Shown: positions 19,298 to 29,249, counted from the stretch's first letter. The stretch: 64,000 nucleotides of DNA from Labrys wisconsinensis (GCF_030814995.1 NZ_JAUSVX010000012.1:62001-126000); one strand, 5' to 3'. Program-made: numbers and translations. Notes: generated by a model not told the origin, from the sequence alone.

Positions 19298-20293
19298 ATG
19301 AAATCGATGCTGATGGGTCTGGCGCTCGCGCTGGCCGCCGCGACGTCGGCCATGGCTGCCGACAAGGGCCCGGCGGTGATCTACGACATGGGCGGCAAGT
19401 TCGACAAATCCTTCAACGAGGCGGCCTATAACGGCGCAGAGCGCTGGAAGAAGGAGAGCGGCAAGACCTATCGCGAGTTCGAGATCACCAACGCCTCGCA
19501 GCGCGAGCAGGCCCTGAGCCGCTTCGCCCGCGACGGCAACAACCCGATCGTCGTGCTCGGCTTCGCCTATGAGGACGCGGTCAAGGCGGTGGCGCCGAAA
19601 TTCCCCAAGACCAGCTTCGCGATCGTCGACATGGTGGTCGACCTGCCCAACGTCGCCTCCTACGTCTTCAAGGAGCAGGAGGGCTCCTATCTCGTCGGCC
19701 TGCTGGCGGCCAAGACCTCGAAGACCGGCACGGTCGGCTTCGTCGGCGGCATGGACATCCCGCTGATCCGCAAGTTCGCCTGCGGCTATGTCCAGGGCGC
19801 CAAGGCCGGCAATGCCGCGATCAAGGTCATCCAGAACATGACCGGCACCACGCCGGCCGCCTGGAACGACCCGGGCCGCGGCTCGGAGCTGGCCAAGGCG
19901 CAGATCGCCCAGGGCGCCGACATCGTCTACGCCGCCGCCGGCCAGACCGGGCTCGGCGTGCTGCAGGCGGCCGCCGACGGCGGCAAGCTCGGCATCGGCG
20001 TCGATTCCAACCAGAACCCGCTCTATCCCGGCAAGGTGCTGACCTCGATGGTGAAGCGGGTGGACGAGGCGACCTACCAGGCCTTCGACACCGGCACCAA
20101 GGGCACGTTCAAGCCCGGCATCCAGGACCTCGGCCTGAAGGAAGGCGGCGTCGACTACGCCATGGACGACAACAACAAGGCCCTGGTGACCGCCGAGGCC
20201 AAGGCGGCGGTGGAGGCGGCCAAGGCCGACATCATCGCCGGCAAGACCCAGGTGCACGACTACATGTCGGACAATGCCTGCCCGGTGAACTGA
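19298..20293 (+). CDS. BMP-family nucleoside-binding ABC protein
   Basis: 331 aa periplasmic binding protein. The signal peptide MKSMLMGLALALAAATSAMA is cut before ADKG; there is no lipobox. Basic membrane protein (PnrA/BmpA) family features include AVIYDMGGKFDKSFNEAAYNGAE (the family N-terminal ligand region), VVLGFAYEDAV and KTGTVGFVGGMDIPLIRKF. Family members bind purine and pyrimidine nucleosides. A GGGAG site lies 8 nt ahead of the ATG. It opens an operon with the ATPase, two permeases and cytidine deaminase, which supports nucleoside import. Confidence 0.92.
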   Translation: MKSMLMGLALALAAATSAMAADKGPAVIYDMGGKFDKSFNEAAYNGAERWKKESGKTYREFEITNASQREQALSRFARDGNNPIVVLGFAYEDAVKAVAPKFPKTSFAIVDMVVDLPNVASYVFKEQEGSYLVGLLAAKTSKTGTVGFVGGMDIPLIRKFACGYVQGAKAGNAAIKVIQNMTGTTPAAWNDPGRGSELAKAQIAQGADIVYAAAGQTGLGVLQAAADGGKLGIGVDSNQNPLYPGKVLTSMVKRVDEATYQAFDTGTKGTFKPGIQDLGLKEGGVDYAMDDNNKALVTAEAKAAVEAAKADIIAGKTQVHDYMSDNACPVN

Positions 20294-20438
20294 AGCCGTC
20301 GCCACGGAGACGGACCGACCGGGCGGCGCGGGGGAACGGTCGCCGGCGCAGCATGCGCCGGCAGCCGGCCATGCGCGACGGCCTCGGTCGTCCGCCCGCC
20401 TCGCCGCCCCATCGCCCGCCGATCCGGAGAGCTGAGCC

Positions 20439-21956
20439 ATGGCGAGCGCCATCGAACTGCGCAAGATCGACAAGAGCTTCGGCCCGGTGCACGCCAACAG
20501 GGCCATCGACCTCGCGGTCGAGCGGGGCACGATCCACGGCATCGTCGGCGAGAACGGCGCCGGCAAGTCGACGCTGATGTCGATCCTCTACGGCTTCTAC
20601 GAAGCCGATTCGGGCGAGATCTTCGTCGGCGGCGAGAAGAAGGCCATCCGCTCCTCGCAGGACGCCATCGCCGCCGGCATCGGCATGGTGCACCAGCACT
20701 TCATGCTGGTCGACCCGTTCACCGTGCTGGAGAACGTCATGCTCGGCGCCGAGGGCGGGGCGCTGCTCGCCCGCGGGCAGGCCAAGGCCCGGGCCGAGCT
20801 GACGCGCCTGGAGGCCGCCTACCACCTCGACGTCGATCCCGACGCTGTGGTCGGCGAGCTCGCCGTCGGCAGCCAGCAGCGGGTCGAGATCCTCAAGGCG
20901 CTCTACCGCGGCGCCGACATCCTGATCCTGGACGAGCCGACCGGCGTGCTGACGCCGGCGGAGGCCGACCAGCTCTTCGAGATCCTGAAAGTCCTGAAGG
21001 CGCAGGGCAAGACGGTGCTCCTGATCACCCACAAGCTGCGCGAGATCATGGCCGTCACGGACCGCGTCTCGGTCATGCGCCGCGGCGAGATGGTGGCGAC
21101 GCTGGAGACCGCCCGCACCAACCCCGCCGAGCTCGCCGAGCTGATGGTCGGGCGGCGCGTGCTGCTGCGGGTCGACAAGAAGCCGGCCCAGCCCGGGCGC
21201 ACGGTGCTCTCCGTGGAGACCCTCACCCTGCGCGACGAGAAGGGCGTGGCGCGGGTGGAGAATGTCAGCTTCACGGTGCGGGCCGGCGAGATCGTCGGCA
21301 TCGCCGGCGTCGCCGGCAACGGCCAGTCCGAGGTGCTGGAGGCGATCGCCGGCATCCGCCAGCCCTCCGAGGGCCGCATCCTGATTGACGGCCGCGACAT
21401 GGCCGCAGCCGACCCCGGCGCGCTGCGCAAGGCCGGGCTCGCCCATGTGCCGGAGGACCGGCTGCGCATGGGGCTGGTCAAGGCCTTCGCCGCCTATGAG
21501 AGCGCCATCCTCGGCTATCACGACGACCCGGCGCTGGGACGCGGCCCCTTCCTCGACCAGGGCCGGATGATCGCCGACCTCGCGGCCAAGATGCACAAAT
21601 ACGATGTCCGGCCCCAGGATCCACGGCTCAAGACCGCCAATTTCTCCGGTGGCAACGCCCAGAAGATCGTGCTGGCGCGCGAGATCGAGCGCGACCCCGA
21701 GCTCCTGATCGTCGGCCAGCCGACGCGCGGCGTCGACATCGGCGCCATCGAGTTCATCCACCGCCAGCTCCTGGCGATGCGCGACGCGGGCAAGGCGATC
21801 CTGCTGGTCTCGGTCGAGCTGGAGGAGGTGATGGCGCTCTCCGACCGCATCCTGGTGATGTGCGCCGGCCGCATCTCCGGCGAATGCCCGGCCGAGCGGG
21901 CCGACGAGCAGCGCCTCGGCCTCCTGATGGCCGGGGTGATGGAGCAGGCGGCATGA
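20439..21956 (+). CDS. nucleoside ABC transporter, ATP-binding subunit (two NBDs)
   Basis: 505 aa. Two fused ABC nucleotide-binding domains like sugar/nucleoside-type ATPases. NBD1 has Walker A GENGAGKSTLMS, signature VGSQQRVEIL and Walker B ILILDEPTGVL. NBD2 (from about residue 260) has a degenerate Walker A GVAGNGQSEVLEA, signature FSGGNAQKIVLA and LIVGQPTRGVD. This domain pattern is normal for NupA/YufO-type proteins. It starts 145 bp after the BMP gene and overlaps the first permease by 4 bp. Confidence 0.93.
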   Translation: MASAIELRKIDKSFGPVHANRAIDLAVERGTIHGIVGENGAGKSTLMSILYGFYEADSGEIFVGGEKKAIRSSQDAIAAGIGMVHQHFMLVDPFTVLENVMLGAEGGALLARGQAKARAELTRLEAAYHLDVDPDAVVGELAVGSQQRVEILKALYRGADILILDEPTGVLTPAEADQLFEILKVLKAQGKTVLLITHKLREIMAVTDRVSVMRRGEMVATLETARTNPAELAELMVGRRVLLRVDKKPAQPGRTVLSVETLTLRDEKGVARVENVSFTVRAGEIVGIAGVAGNGQSEVLEAIAGIRQPSEGRILIDGRDMAAADPGALRKAGLAHVPEDRLRMGLVKAFAAYESAILGYHDDPALGRGPFLDQGRMIADLAAKMHKYDVRPQDPRLKTANFSGGNAQKIVLAREIERDPELLIVGQPTRGVDIGAIEFIHRQLLAMRDAGKAILLVSVELEEVMALSDRILVMCAGRISGECPAERADEQRLGLLMAGVMEQAA

Positions 21957-23065
21957 CCGGCGCAAGCGAGCTGCCGCGCTGGGCCGACGTGATCCTGCTG
22001 CCGCTGATCAACGTCGCCGCCGCCTTCCTGGCCTCGGGCCTGGTGGTGCTGATCATCGGCGAGAACCCGCTGGAGGCGGTGTCGATCCTGATCCAGGGCG
22101 CCTTCGGCTATGCCGAGGGCATCGGCTTCACCCTGTTCTACGCCACCAACTTCATCTTCACGGGCCTGGCCGTGGCGGTGGCCTTCCATGCCGGCCTGTT
22201 CAACATCGGCGGCGACGGCCAGGCCTATGTCGCCGGCCTCGGCCTGGCGCTGGCGTGCCTGGCCATGCCCGGCATGCCCTTCCTGGTGGTGCTGCCGGTG
22301 GCGGTCCTGGCCTCGATGCTGTTCGGCGCGGCCTGGGCCTTCATCCCCGCCTATCTCCAGGCCAGGCGCGGCAGCCATGTCGTGATCACCACGATCATGT
22401 TCAACTTCATCGCCTCGGCGCTGATGGTCTACCTCCTGGTCGACGTGCTGAAGCCCGCCGGCAGCATGAACCCGGAATCGGCGCAGTTCCCGCCGAACAC
22501 CGTGCTGCCGATGATCCACGACCTGTGGAAGCCCTTCGGCTTCGACCTGGAGTTCACCCGGCTCAACATCTCCTTCGTGCTGGCGCTGGTCGCCGCAGTG
22601 GCTGTGTGGGCGCTGATCTGGAAGACGCGGCTCGGCTACGAGATCCGCACCGTCGGGCACAATCCGGTGGCGGCGGTCTATGCCGGCATCTCGCCGGCGC
22701 GCATCACCATCATCGCCATGCTCCTGTCGGGCGGCATCGCCGGGCTGATGTCGGTCAACGTGCTGATGGGCGACCAGCAGCGCCTGGTGCTCGACTATAC
22801 CGCCGGCGCCGGCTTCGTCGGCATCGCCGTGGCGCTGATGGGGCGCTCCCACCCCTTCGGCATCGTGCTGGCCTCGATCCTGTTCGGCGCGCTCTACCAG
22901 GGCGGGGCCGAGCTCGCCTTCGAGAAGCCGAACATCAACCGCGACATGATCGTGGTCATCCAGGGCATGGTGATCCTGTTCGCGGGGGCGCTGGAGCACA
23001 TGTTCAAGCCGCAGCTCGCCGCGCTCCTCGCCCGCCTGCGCCGCCCGCGGATCGCGAGGGCCTGA
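21953..23065 (+). CDS. nucleoside ABC transporter permease 1
   Basis: 370 aa, about ten membrane helices, BPD_transp_2 (LivHM/RbsC-like) fold. ATNFIFTGLAVAVAFHAGLFNIGGDGQAYVAG is the characteristic opening of NupB/YufP permeases. YEIRTVGHNPVAAVYAGIS is the cytosolic coupling-helix (EAA-like) segment. It overlaps the ATPase gene (ATGA) and is followed 1 bp later by the second permease. It forms a heterodimeric channel with that subunit. Confidence 0.92.
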   Translation: MTGASELPRWADVILLPLINVAAAFLASGLVVLIIGENPLEAVSILIQGAFGYAEGIGFTLFYATNFIFTGLAVAVAFHAGLFNIGGDGQAYVAGLGLALACLAMPGMPFLVVLPVAVLASMLFGAAWAFIPAYLQARRGSHVVITTIMFNFIASALMVYLLVDVLKPAGSMNPESAQFPPNTVLPMIHDLWKPFGFDLEFTRLNISFVLALVAAVAVWALIWKTRLGYEIRTVGHNPVAAVYAGISPARITIIAMLLSGGIAGLMSVNVLMGDQQRLVLDYTAGAGFVGIAVALMGRSHPFGIVLASILFGALYQGGAELAFEKPNINRDMIVVIQGMVILFAGALEHMFKPQLAALLARLRRPRIARA

Positions 23066-23066
23066 G

Positions 23067-24038
23067 ATGGAGTTCCTCGACCAGCTCCCGGTGATCCTCG
23101 CCTCGACCGTGCGGCTCTCGGCGCCGCTGATCTTCTGCTGCCTCGCCGGCCTCTATTCCGAGCGCTCGGGCGTGGTCGATATCGGCCTGGAAGGCAAAAT
23201 GCTCGCCGCGGCCTTCGCCGCCGGCGTGGTCGCCGCCACCTGGGGCTCGGCCTGGCTCGGCCTGGCCGCGGCCATCGTCGCGGCGATCGTGTTCTCGCTG
23301 ATCCACGGCGTCTCCGCCATCTCCTACCGCGGCAACCAGATCGTCTCGGGGGTGGCCATCAACATGCTGGCGCTGGGGCTGACCGCCCTGCTCGGCAATG
23401 TCTGGTACGGCCAGGGCGGGCGCACGCCGACGCTCTCCGGCGCCGCGCGCTTCGAGCCGATCACGCTGCCCTTCGCCGAGGCCCTGCGCCCGGTGCCGCT
23501 GGTCGGCCGCCTCTATGCGGAGGTGCTCTCGGGCCACAACATCCTGGTCTATGTCGCGGTGGCGTGCGTGCCGCTGACCGCCTGGGTGGTGTACCGGACG
23601 CGGTTCGGCCTGCGCCTGCGCGCCGTCGGCGAGAATCCGGCCGCCGCCGACACCGCCGGCATCTCGGTGGCCTGGCTACGCTACCGGGCGGTGCTGATCT
23701 GCGGCGTGCTCACGGGCCTGGCCGGCGCCTATCTCTCCATCGCCCAGTCCGCCGCCTTCGTGCCCAACATGACCGCCGGCAAGGGCTTCATGGCGCTGGC
23801 GGCGCTGATCTTCGCCAAATGGCGGCCCTGGCCCTCGCTCGGCGCCTGCCTCCTGTTCGGCTTCCTCGACGCCTTCGCCATCCAGATGCAGGGCAAGAGC
23901 CTGCCGCTGATCGGCGCGGTGCCGGTGCAGCTCATCCTCGCCCTGCCCTATATCCTCACCGTGGTGCTGCTCGCAGGGTTCATCGGCTCGGCGACGCCGC
24001 CGAGGGCCTCGGGCACCCCTTATGTGAAGGAGCGCTGA
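23067..24038 (+). CDS. nucleoside ABC transporter permease 2
   Basis: 323 aa, eight to ten membrane helices. VRLSAPLIFCCLAGLYSERSG and VVDIGLEGKMLAAAF are typical of the NupC/YufQ partner permease. LRLRAVGENPAAADTAGISV is the coupling-helix region. The stop overlaps the cytidine deaminase start by one base (TGATG), indicating tight coupling between uptake and deamination. Confidence 0.92.
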   Translation: MEFLDQLPVILASTVRLSAPLIFCCLAGLYSERSGVVDIGLEGKMLAAAFAAGVVAATWGSAWLGLAAAIVAAIVFSLIHGVSAISYRGNQIVSGVAINMLALGLTALLGNVWYGQGGRTPTLSGAARFEPITLPFAEALRPVPLVGRLYAEVLSGHNILVYVAVACVPLTAWVVYRTRFGLRLRAVGENPAAADTAGISVAWLRYRAVLICGVLTGLAGAYLSIAQSAAFVPNMTAGKGFMALAALIFAKWRPWPSLGACLLFGFLDAFAIQMQGKSLPLIGAVPVQLILALPYILTVVLLAGFIGSATPPRASGTPYVKER

Positions 24039-24457
24039 TGGGCGGTCTCAACGAGCTGTTCGAGGCCGCCAGGGCGGTGCGCGAGCGGGCCCACGCCCCC
24101 TATTCCCGCTTCAAGGTCGGGGCGGCGATCCGGGCGCGGTCCGGCCGCATCCATGCGGGCTGCAACGTGGAGAACGCCGCCTATCCCGTCGGCGCCTGCG
24201 CCGAGGGCGGCGCCATCTCGGCGATGGTGGCGGGCGGCGACGTCGCGATCGCCGAGATCCTGGTGCTGGGCTGGAACGATGCGAACCCGGATGCGCCCGG
24301 CCTGACCACGCCGTGCGGGGGCTGCCGCCAGCGCATCCGCGAGTTCGCCGCGCCCTCGACGCCGGTGCACGTCGCCGGGCCGGAGGGCATCCGCCGCAGC
24401 TTCACGCTGGAGGAGCTCCTGCCGGCGAGCTTCGGGCCGGAGAACCTCGAGGGCTGA
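24038..24457 (+). CDS. cdd: cytidine deaminase
   Basis: 139 aa. It converts cytidine and deoxycytidine to uridine and deoxyuridine. The zinc site is visible as CAEGGAI (Cys-Ala-Glu with the proton-shuttling Glu) and PCGGCRQ (two Cys ligands), and substrate binding as GCNVENAAYP. This is the small homotetrameric Cys3 type. It is the last gene of the nucleoside import operon; its stop is 8 bp from the stop of convergent tadC. Confidence 0.95.
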   Translation: MGGLNELFEAARAVRERAHAPYSRFKVGAAIRARSGRIHAGCNVENAAYPVGACAEGGAISAMVAGGDVAIAEILVLGWNDANPDAPGLTTPCGGCRQRIREFAAPSTPVHVAGPEGIRRSFTLEELLPASFGPENLEG

Positions 24458-24465
24458 GCGCGGGC

Positions 24466-25461
24466 CTATTTCAGGCCCATCACCGAGATCATGGCCGGGC
24501 CCATGATCACCACGAACAGCACCGGCAGGAAGAACACGATCATCGGCACGGTCAGCATCGGCGGCAGGGCGGCGGCCTTCTTCTCCGCCTCCATCATCCG
24601 CATGTCGCGATTCTCCTGGGCGAGGACGCGCAGGGTGTGGCCGAGCGGCGTGCCGTAGCGCTCCGACTGGACCAGCGCCGTCGTCACCGCCTTGACGCCG
24701 TCGAGGCCGGTGCGGGCGGCGAGGTTCTCGAAGGCCTGGCGACGGTCGGGCAGATAGGACAGCTCGGCCGTGGTGACGCCGAGCTCCTCGGCCAGCGGAA
24801 CGGACGCGGTGGCGACCTCGCCGCTGACCTTGCGGAAGGCATGCTCGATCGACATGCCGGATTCCACGCAGATCAGGAGAAGGTCGAGCGCGTCGGGCCA
24901 GGCCCGGCGGATCGAGAGCTGGCGCTTCTGCACCGAGTTCTTCAGGAACAGCTCCGGCGCCTTGACGCCGATATAGGCGACGCCGATGCAGATCGCGACC
25001 TTGAACAGCGGCGGGAAGGCGAGATTGACCAGGACGAAGAGATAGAGGAGCGAAAGGGCGAGCAGGGCCAGCGGGGTCACGGCCCGGAACACCAGGAAGG
25101 TCCACATCGCCGCGGGCGAGCGATAGCCCGCCATCGTCAGGCGGGCGCGCGCATCCTCGGTGCCGAGCCAGCGCGACAGGTTGAAGATGTCGACGACCCG
25201 CTTCATCGTCGCGTTCTGCGCCTGGCGCAGGGAGACGGCGTCGCCCTTGGCGGCGCGCTCGCGTTCGCGGGCCCGGATCTTCGAGCGCTCCAGCGCCACA
25301 TTGTTCATGCGGCGCAGCAACCCGTCGTTCTGCATGACCGGCATCGCCAGCGTGAGCACCGTCGCCGCCGCCGCAATGGCGATCAGGATGGTGGTCAGGA
25401 GGCGCGGGTCGTGGATCACCCGCAGGATGAGAAGGACGATGTCATGTGCGATCTCCACCAT
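24466..25461 (-). CDS. tadC: Tad pilus inner-membrane platform protein TadC
   Basis: 331 aa type II secretion F-domain protein. Two N-terminal hydrophobic segments (LTTILIAIAAAATVLTLAMP and a pair near 115-165) precede the cytosolic F domain (WPDALDLLLICVESGMSIEHAF, LGTPLGHTLRVLAQE-like) and a C-terminal hydrophobic pair (MLTVPMIVFFLPVLFVVIMG). With TadB it forms the platform that pilin is assembled on. It is the last gene of the minus-strand cpaB-tadC run, 10 bp after tadB. Confidence 0.92.
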   Translation of the reverse strand: MVEIAHDIVLLILRVIHDPRLLTTILIAIAAAATVLTLAMPVMQNDGLLRRMNNVALERSKIRARERERAAKGDAVSLRQAQNATMKRVVDIFNLSRWLGTEDARARLTMAGYRSPAAMWTFLVFRAVTPLALLALSLLYLFVLVNLAFPPLFKVAICIGVAYIGVKAPELFLKNSVQKRQLSIRRAWPDALDLLLICVESGMSIEHAFRKVSGEVATASVPLAEELGVTTAELSYLPDRRQAFENLAARTGLDGVKAVTTALVQSERYGTPLGHTLRVLAQENRDMRMMEAEKKAAALPPMLTVPMIVFFLPVLFVVIMGPAMISVMGLK

Positions 25462-25471
25462 GTCCCTCGCC

Positions 25472-26487
25472 TCAGAAATCGAAACTGATCATCTTGCGCA
25501 TCACGAAGATGCCGGATGCCATCCAGAGGGCACAGCACACCAGCATGATGTTGCCCGTGTCGGTCTGCCACAGCAGGGCGATGTAGGCCGGCGTCGTGAG
25601 GTAGACGAGCAGCATGACCACGAGGGGCAGCGCGCCGATGATGCTGGCCGAAGCCTTGGCCTCGGTCGACACCGCCTTGATCTTGGCCCGCATCTTCTTG
25701 CGCTCGCGCAGCACCTTGGAGAGGTTGCCGAGGGCCTCGGAAAGATTGCCGCCGGACTTCTGCTGGACGCCGATGACGATGCCGAAGAAATTCGCCTCCG
25801 CGCAGGGCATGCGCTCGTAGATGCGCTGCACCGCTTCGCCGACGGGGATGCCGAGCGTCTGGGTCTCGATCACGTAGCGGAACTCGCCCTTGACCGGCTC
25901 TGCCGTCTCGCCGGCGACGATGCGCAGGCAGTCGCCGAGCGGCAGCCCGGCCTTGACGCCGCGCACCACCACGTCGAGCGCATTGGGAAACTCTTCGGTG
26001 AAGGCCTTGAGGCGCTTGTTGCGGCGGCGCCGGAGATACCAGCGCGGCAGGCCGAGGCCGCCGACGAGGAAGGCGATGCCGGTCGTGATCAGGGAATGGG
26101 TGATGAAGAAGGTGGCCAGGGCCAGCAGCACCGCGCAGACGACGGAGACGATGGCGAAGGTCCGCTTCGTCCAGGTCAGGCCGGCCTGCTCGATCTGCAC
26201 CGACAGGGGCGGCGATTTGGCCCGCTTCTGCTTCTCGTCGAGCTCCTTCAGCGACTGCAGGACCTGGTCGCGCTTGGAGACCTCGACGACGCGGGCCGCG
26301 CGCTTGCTGCGCTCCGGCCCCTGGACGGCCTTCTGGCGCTTCTCCGCCCGGACCTGGCCGGAGAGCACGGGATAGAGGAAGACATAGCGACCGCCCCGAC
26401 CGCGACCGTCACCAAGAAGACGAAGGCGAGGCCCTGCAGGCTCACCCGCGGCAGCAGGCCCTCGATCGCCGGAAGGGAAAGATCCAT
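25472..26487 (-). pseudogene. tadB: TadB pilus platform protein, with an apparent 1-nt frameshift near the N-terminus
   Basis: The likely start is the ATG at 26487 (GGAG 8 nt upstream), giving MDLSLPAIEGLLPRVSLQG and a first membrane segment LAFVFLVTVAVG. At the GGGG run (plus-strand CCCC 26394-26397) the frame breaks. A -1 shift joins it to GRYVFLYPVLSGQVRAEKR and the rest of TadB, including the F domain (FPNALDVVVRGVKAGLPLGDCL) and C-terminal helices. Without the shift only a 298-aa form from a GTG at 26368 is possible, which lacks TM1. A five-G run would restore a normal 338-aa protein. A homopolymer sequencing error, a true mutation or slippage are all possible. Confidence 0.75.
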
Positions 26488-26512
26488 CGCGCTCACTCCA
26501 TCCTTCGGGGCG

Positions 26513-27949
26513 CTAGTGCGCCGCCTCGATCTCGGCGGCGTCGAGGGCGGCGGCCAGCCGCTTCTCCTCGCCGTAGTAGCGCGCCCGCTCCCAGAAGCGC
26601 GGACGGCCGATGCCGGTCGAGCGGTGACGGCCGATCAGCCGGCCATTGGGGTCCTCGCCGATGAGGTCGTAGACGAACAGGTCCTGGGTGGTGATCACGT
26701 CGCCCTCCATGCCCATCACCTCGGTGATGTGGGTGATGCGGCGCGAGCCGTCGCGCAGGCGCGCCGCCTGGATGATGACGTCGATCGAGGTGGTCATCAT
26801 CTCGCGGATGGTGCGCGAGGGCAGCGCGAATCCGCCCATGGTGATCATGGATTCGATGCGCGACAGGCATTCGCGCGGGCTGTTGGCGTGCAGCGTGCCC
26901 ATCGAGCCGTCATGGCCGGTGTTCATCGCCTGCAGCAGGTCGAAGGCCTCGGGGCCGCGGACCTCGCCGACGATGATCCGCTCGGGACGCATGCGCAGGC
27001 AGTTGCGGACGAGGTCGCGCATGGTGACGGCGCCGCTGCCCTCCAGGTTCGGCGGCCGGGTCTCCAGGCGCACGGTGTGCGGCTGCTGCAGCTGCAGCTC
27101 GGCGGCGTCCTCGCAGGTGATGACGCGCTCGTCGTTGTCGATATAGTTGGTCAGGCAGTTGAGCAGCGTGGTCTTGCCCGAGCCCGTGCCGCCGGAGATG
27201 ACCACGTTGCAGCGCACGCGGCCGATGATCTTCAGGATCTCGCCGCCCTCGGGCGAGATGGCGCCGAACTTGATCAGCTGATCGAGCGTCAGCTTCTCCT
27301 TCTTGAACTTGCGGATGGTGAGCGCCGGCCCGTCGATCGCCAGCGGCGGGGCGATGACGTTGACGCGCGAGCCGTCGGGCAGGCGGGCGTCGCAGATGGG
27401 CGAGGACTCGTCGACGCGGCGCCCGACCTGGCTGACGATGCGCTGGCAGATGTTCATCAGCTGCGCATTGTCGCGGAAGCGCACGTTGGTGAGCTGGATC
27501 TTGCCGCCGACCTCGATATAAGTCCGGCCGGCGCCGTTGACCATGATGTCGGCAATGTCGTCGCGCGAGAGCAGCGGCTCGAGCGGCCCGTATCCGAGGA
27601 CGTCGTTGCAGATGTCGTCGAGCAGCTCCTCCTGCTCGGCGATCGACATCACGATGTTCTTGATGCCGATGATCTCGTTGACGATGTCGCGGATCTCTTC
27701 GCGCGCGCTGTCGCCGTCGAGCTTGGCGAGCTGCGACAGATCGATCGCGTCGATCAGCGCGCCGAAGACCATGCTCTTGGTTTCGTAATATTTGTCGGAC
27801 TTGCGGGTCTCGACCGGTACGGCCTCCGATGGGCGGACGGGCGACGACGCAGCCTTCGCCGGCGAGGACGCAGGCGTCCGCGCCGCGGCATCCGGCGCCC
27901 CGAAACCCGGTGCCGGCACCGGACCGACATTGCCACGCTTACCAAACAT
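26513..27949 (-). CDS. cpaF: Tad pilus assembly ATPase CpaF/TadA
   Basis: 478 aa VirB11/PulE-type secretion ATPase that powers Flp pilus extension (and retraction in some Tad systems). A variable Ala/Pro-rich N-terminus (to about residue 55) precedes the all-alpha and N-terminal domains (VNGAGRTYIEVGGKI). The RecA domain has Walker A GGTGSGKTTLLN, Asp box VITCEDAAELQL, Walker B ERIIVGEVRG and the His box MGTLHANSPRE. Full length and intact. It lies 37 bp after cpaE and 25 bp before the tadB start. Confidence 0.95.
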   Translation of the reverse strand: MFGKRGNVGPVPAPGFGAPDAAARTPASSPAKAASSPVRPSEAVPVETRKSDKYYETKSMVFGALIDAIDLSQLAKLDGDSAREEIRDIVNEIIGIKNIVMSIAEQEELLDDICNDVLGYGPLEPLLSRDDIADIMVNGAGRTYIEVGGKIQLTNVRFRDNAQLMNICQRIVSQVGRRVDESSPICDARLPDGSRVNVIAPPLAIDGPALTIRKFKKEKLTLDQLIKFGAISPEGGEILKIIGRVRCNVVISGGTGSGKTTLLNCLTNYIDNDERVITCEDAAELQLQQPHTVRLETRPPNLEGSGAVTMRDLVRNCLRMRPERIIVGEVRGPEAFDLLQAMNTGHDGSMGTLHANSPRECLSRIESMITMGGFALPSRTIREMMTTSIDVIIQAARLRDGSRRITHITEVMGMEGDVITTQDLFVYDLIGEDPNGRLIGRHRSTGIGRPRFWERARYYGEEKRLAAALDAAEIEAAH

Positions 27950-27985
27950 CCCGCCTCACTCCGCCAATCCTGGTGTCAACCCGGT

Positions 27986-29239
27986 TCAGGCCTTCCTGCG
28001 CTGCAGCTTCGAGAAGATCGGGGCGAGCAGGCTGCGGCGAGCCCGGCGCGCCTCGGTGCGCCCGCTGACGTGCTGGGCGATGGACACGAACAATTCGGCC
28101 GGCTTCGAGCCGCCGCTGATCTCCGCGATCATCTGGCCGTTGTTCGAGGCCGTGCCGAACAGGGCCGGCTCGAAGGGGATGGCGGCGATCAGATCGGTCT
28201 CGAGGTTCTTGGCGAAGTCGGCCGCCTTGATCTCGGGACGCTTGGGCACGCCGACCATGTTGAGCACCAGCCTGGGCGGCGCGTCGTGCTGGCGCATCTG
28301 CTTCATCAGGTCGATCAGGTTCTTGGCGTTGCGCAGGCTGGCGAGATCGGGCGTGGCGACGATGACGATCTGGTCCGCGCTGGCGAGAACCCGTCGCGAC
28401 CAGGCCGACCAGACATGCGGAACGTCGAGGACCACGCTGGGCACGCTGGCGCGCAGGATGTCGAGGACCGCGTCGAAGCCGTCCTCGCCCACATCGTAGG
28501 GCCGCTCCAGCGTCGAGGGCGCCGCCAGCAGGCTGAGATGGTCGGTACACTTCGACAGGAGGCGGTCGACCAGCCCGGAATCGACCCGGTCGGGCGCGAA
28601 GACGATGTCGGCGATGCCCTGGGGCGGGTCCTGGTTGAAGTCGAGGCCCGCGGTGCCGAAGGGCAGGTCCATGTCGACGATGACCGCGTCCTGCCCGACG
28701 GTCTTGGCCACCGCCCAGGCAACGTTGTGGCAGACGGTCGAGGCGCCGACGCCGCCCTTGGCGCCGACGAAGGCGAGGGTCCGCCCGACGGGATCGGAGC
28801 CCGGGGTGTGGAAGAGGTCGGAGAGCGAGCGCACCAGGGCGAGAGGCCCGACCGGAGCGATGATATATTCGCTGATGCCGCGGCGCATCAGCTCGCGGTA
28901 GAGCAGCACGTCGTTGATGTGGCCGATGATGACCACCTTGGTGCCGGGATCGCAGAACTCGGCCAGGCGGTCGAGGCCGGCGATCAGCTCGTCCCGGGTC
29001 TGGGTGTTCTCGATCAGGATGACGTTGGGCGTCGGCGCCGCGCGATAGGCCTCCGCCGCGGCCGCGACGCCGCCCATCTGGATCTTGACATGCGCCTTGT
29101 CCATACGCCGGTCGGCGGCCGCGGTCTGCACGACCTGCGCGAGATCGGAGGTCTCGCAGAAGGCCTGGAGCGACACGCGCGGCAGCGGCACGATCTGCGC
29201 GTCGCCCGGAGCGTGGGAAGAATGGGTGCCGGTGCTCAT
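27986..29239 (-). CDS. cpaE: pilus localisation ATPase CpaE/TadZ
   Basis: 417 aa. The N-terminal half is an atypical receiver-like domain (VILIENTQTRDELIAGLDRL). The C-terminal half is a MinD/ParA-type ATPase with deviant Walker A GAKGGVGASTVCHN, Walker A' VIVDMDLPFGTAGLDF and SVVLDVPHVW. TadZ/CpaE places the pilus machine at the pole in Caulobacter and related organisms. It lies 10 bp after cpaD. Confidence 0.93.
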   Translation of the reverse strand: MSTGTHSSHAPGDAQIVPLPRVSLQAFCETSDLAQVVQTAAADRRMDKAHVKIQMGGVAAAAEAYRAAPTPNVILIENTQTRDELIAGLDRLAEFCDPGTKVVIIGHINDVLLYRELMRRGISEYIIAPVGPLALVRSLSDLFHTPGSDPVGRTLAFVGAKGGVGASTVCHNVAWAVAKTVGQDAVIVDMDLPFGTAGLDFNQDPPQGIADIVFAPDRVDSGLVDRLLSKCTDHLSLLAAPSTLERPYDVGEDGFDAVLDILRASVPSVVLDVPHVWSAWSRRVLASADQIVIVATPDLASLRNAKNLIDLMKQMRQHDAPPRLVLNMVGVPKRPEIKAADFAKNLETDLIAAIPFEPALFGTASNNGQMIAEISGGSKPAELFVSIAQHVSGRTEARRARRSLLAPIFSKLQRRKA

Positions 29240-29249
29240 CGTCTGGTCC

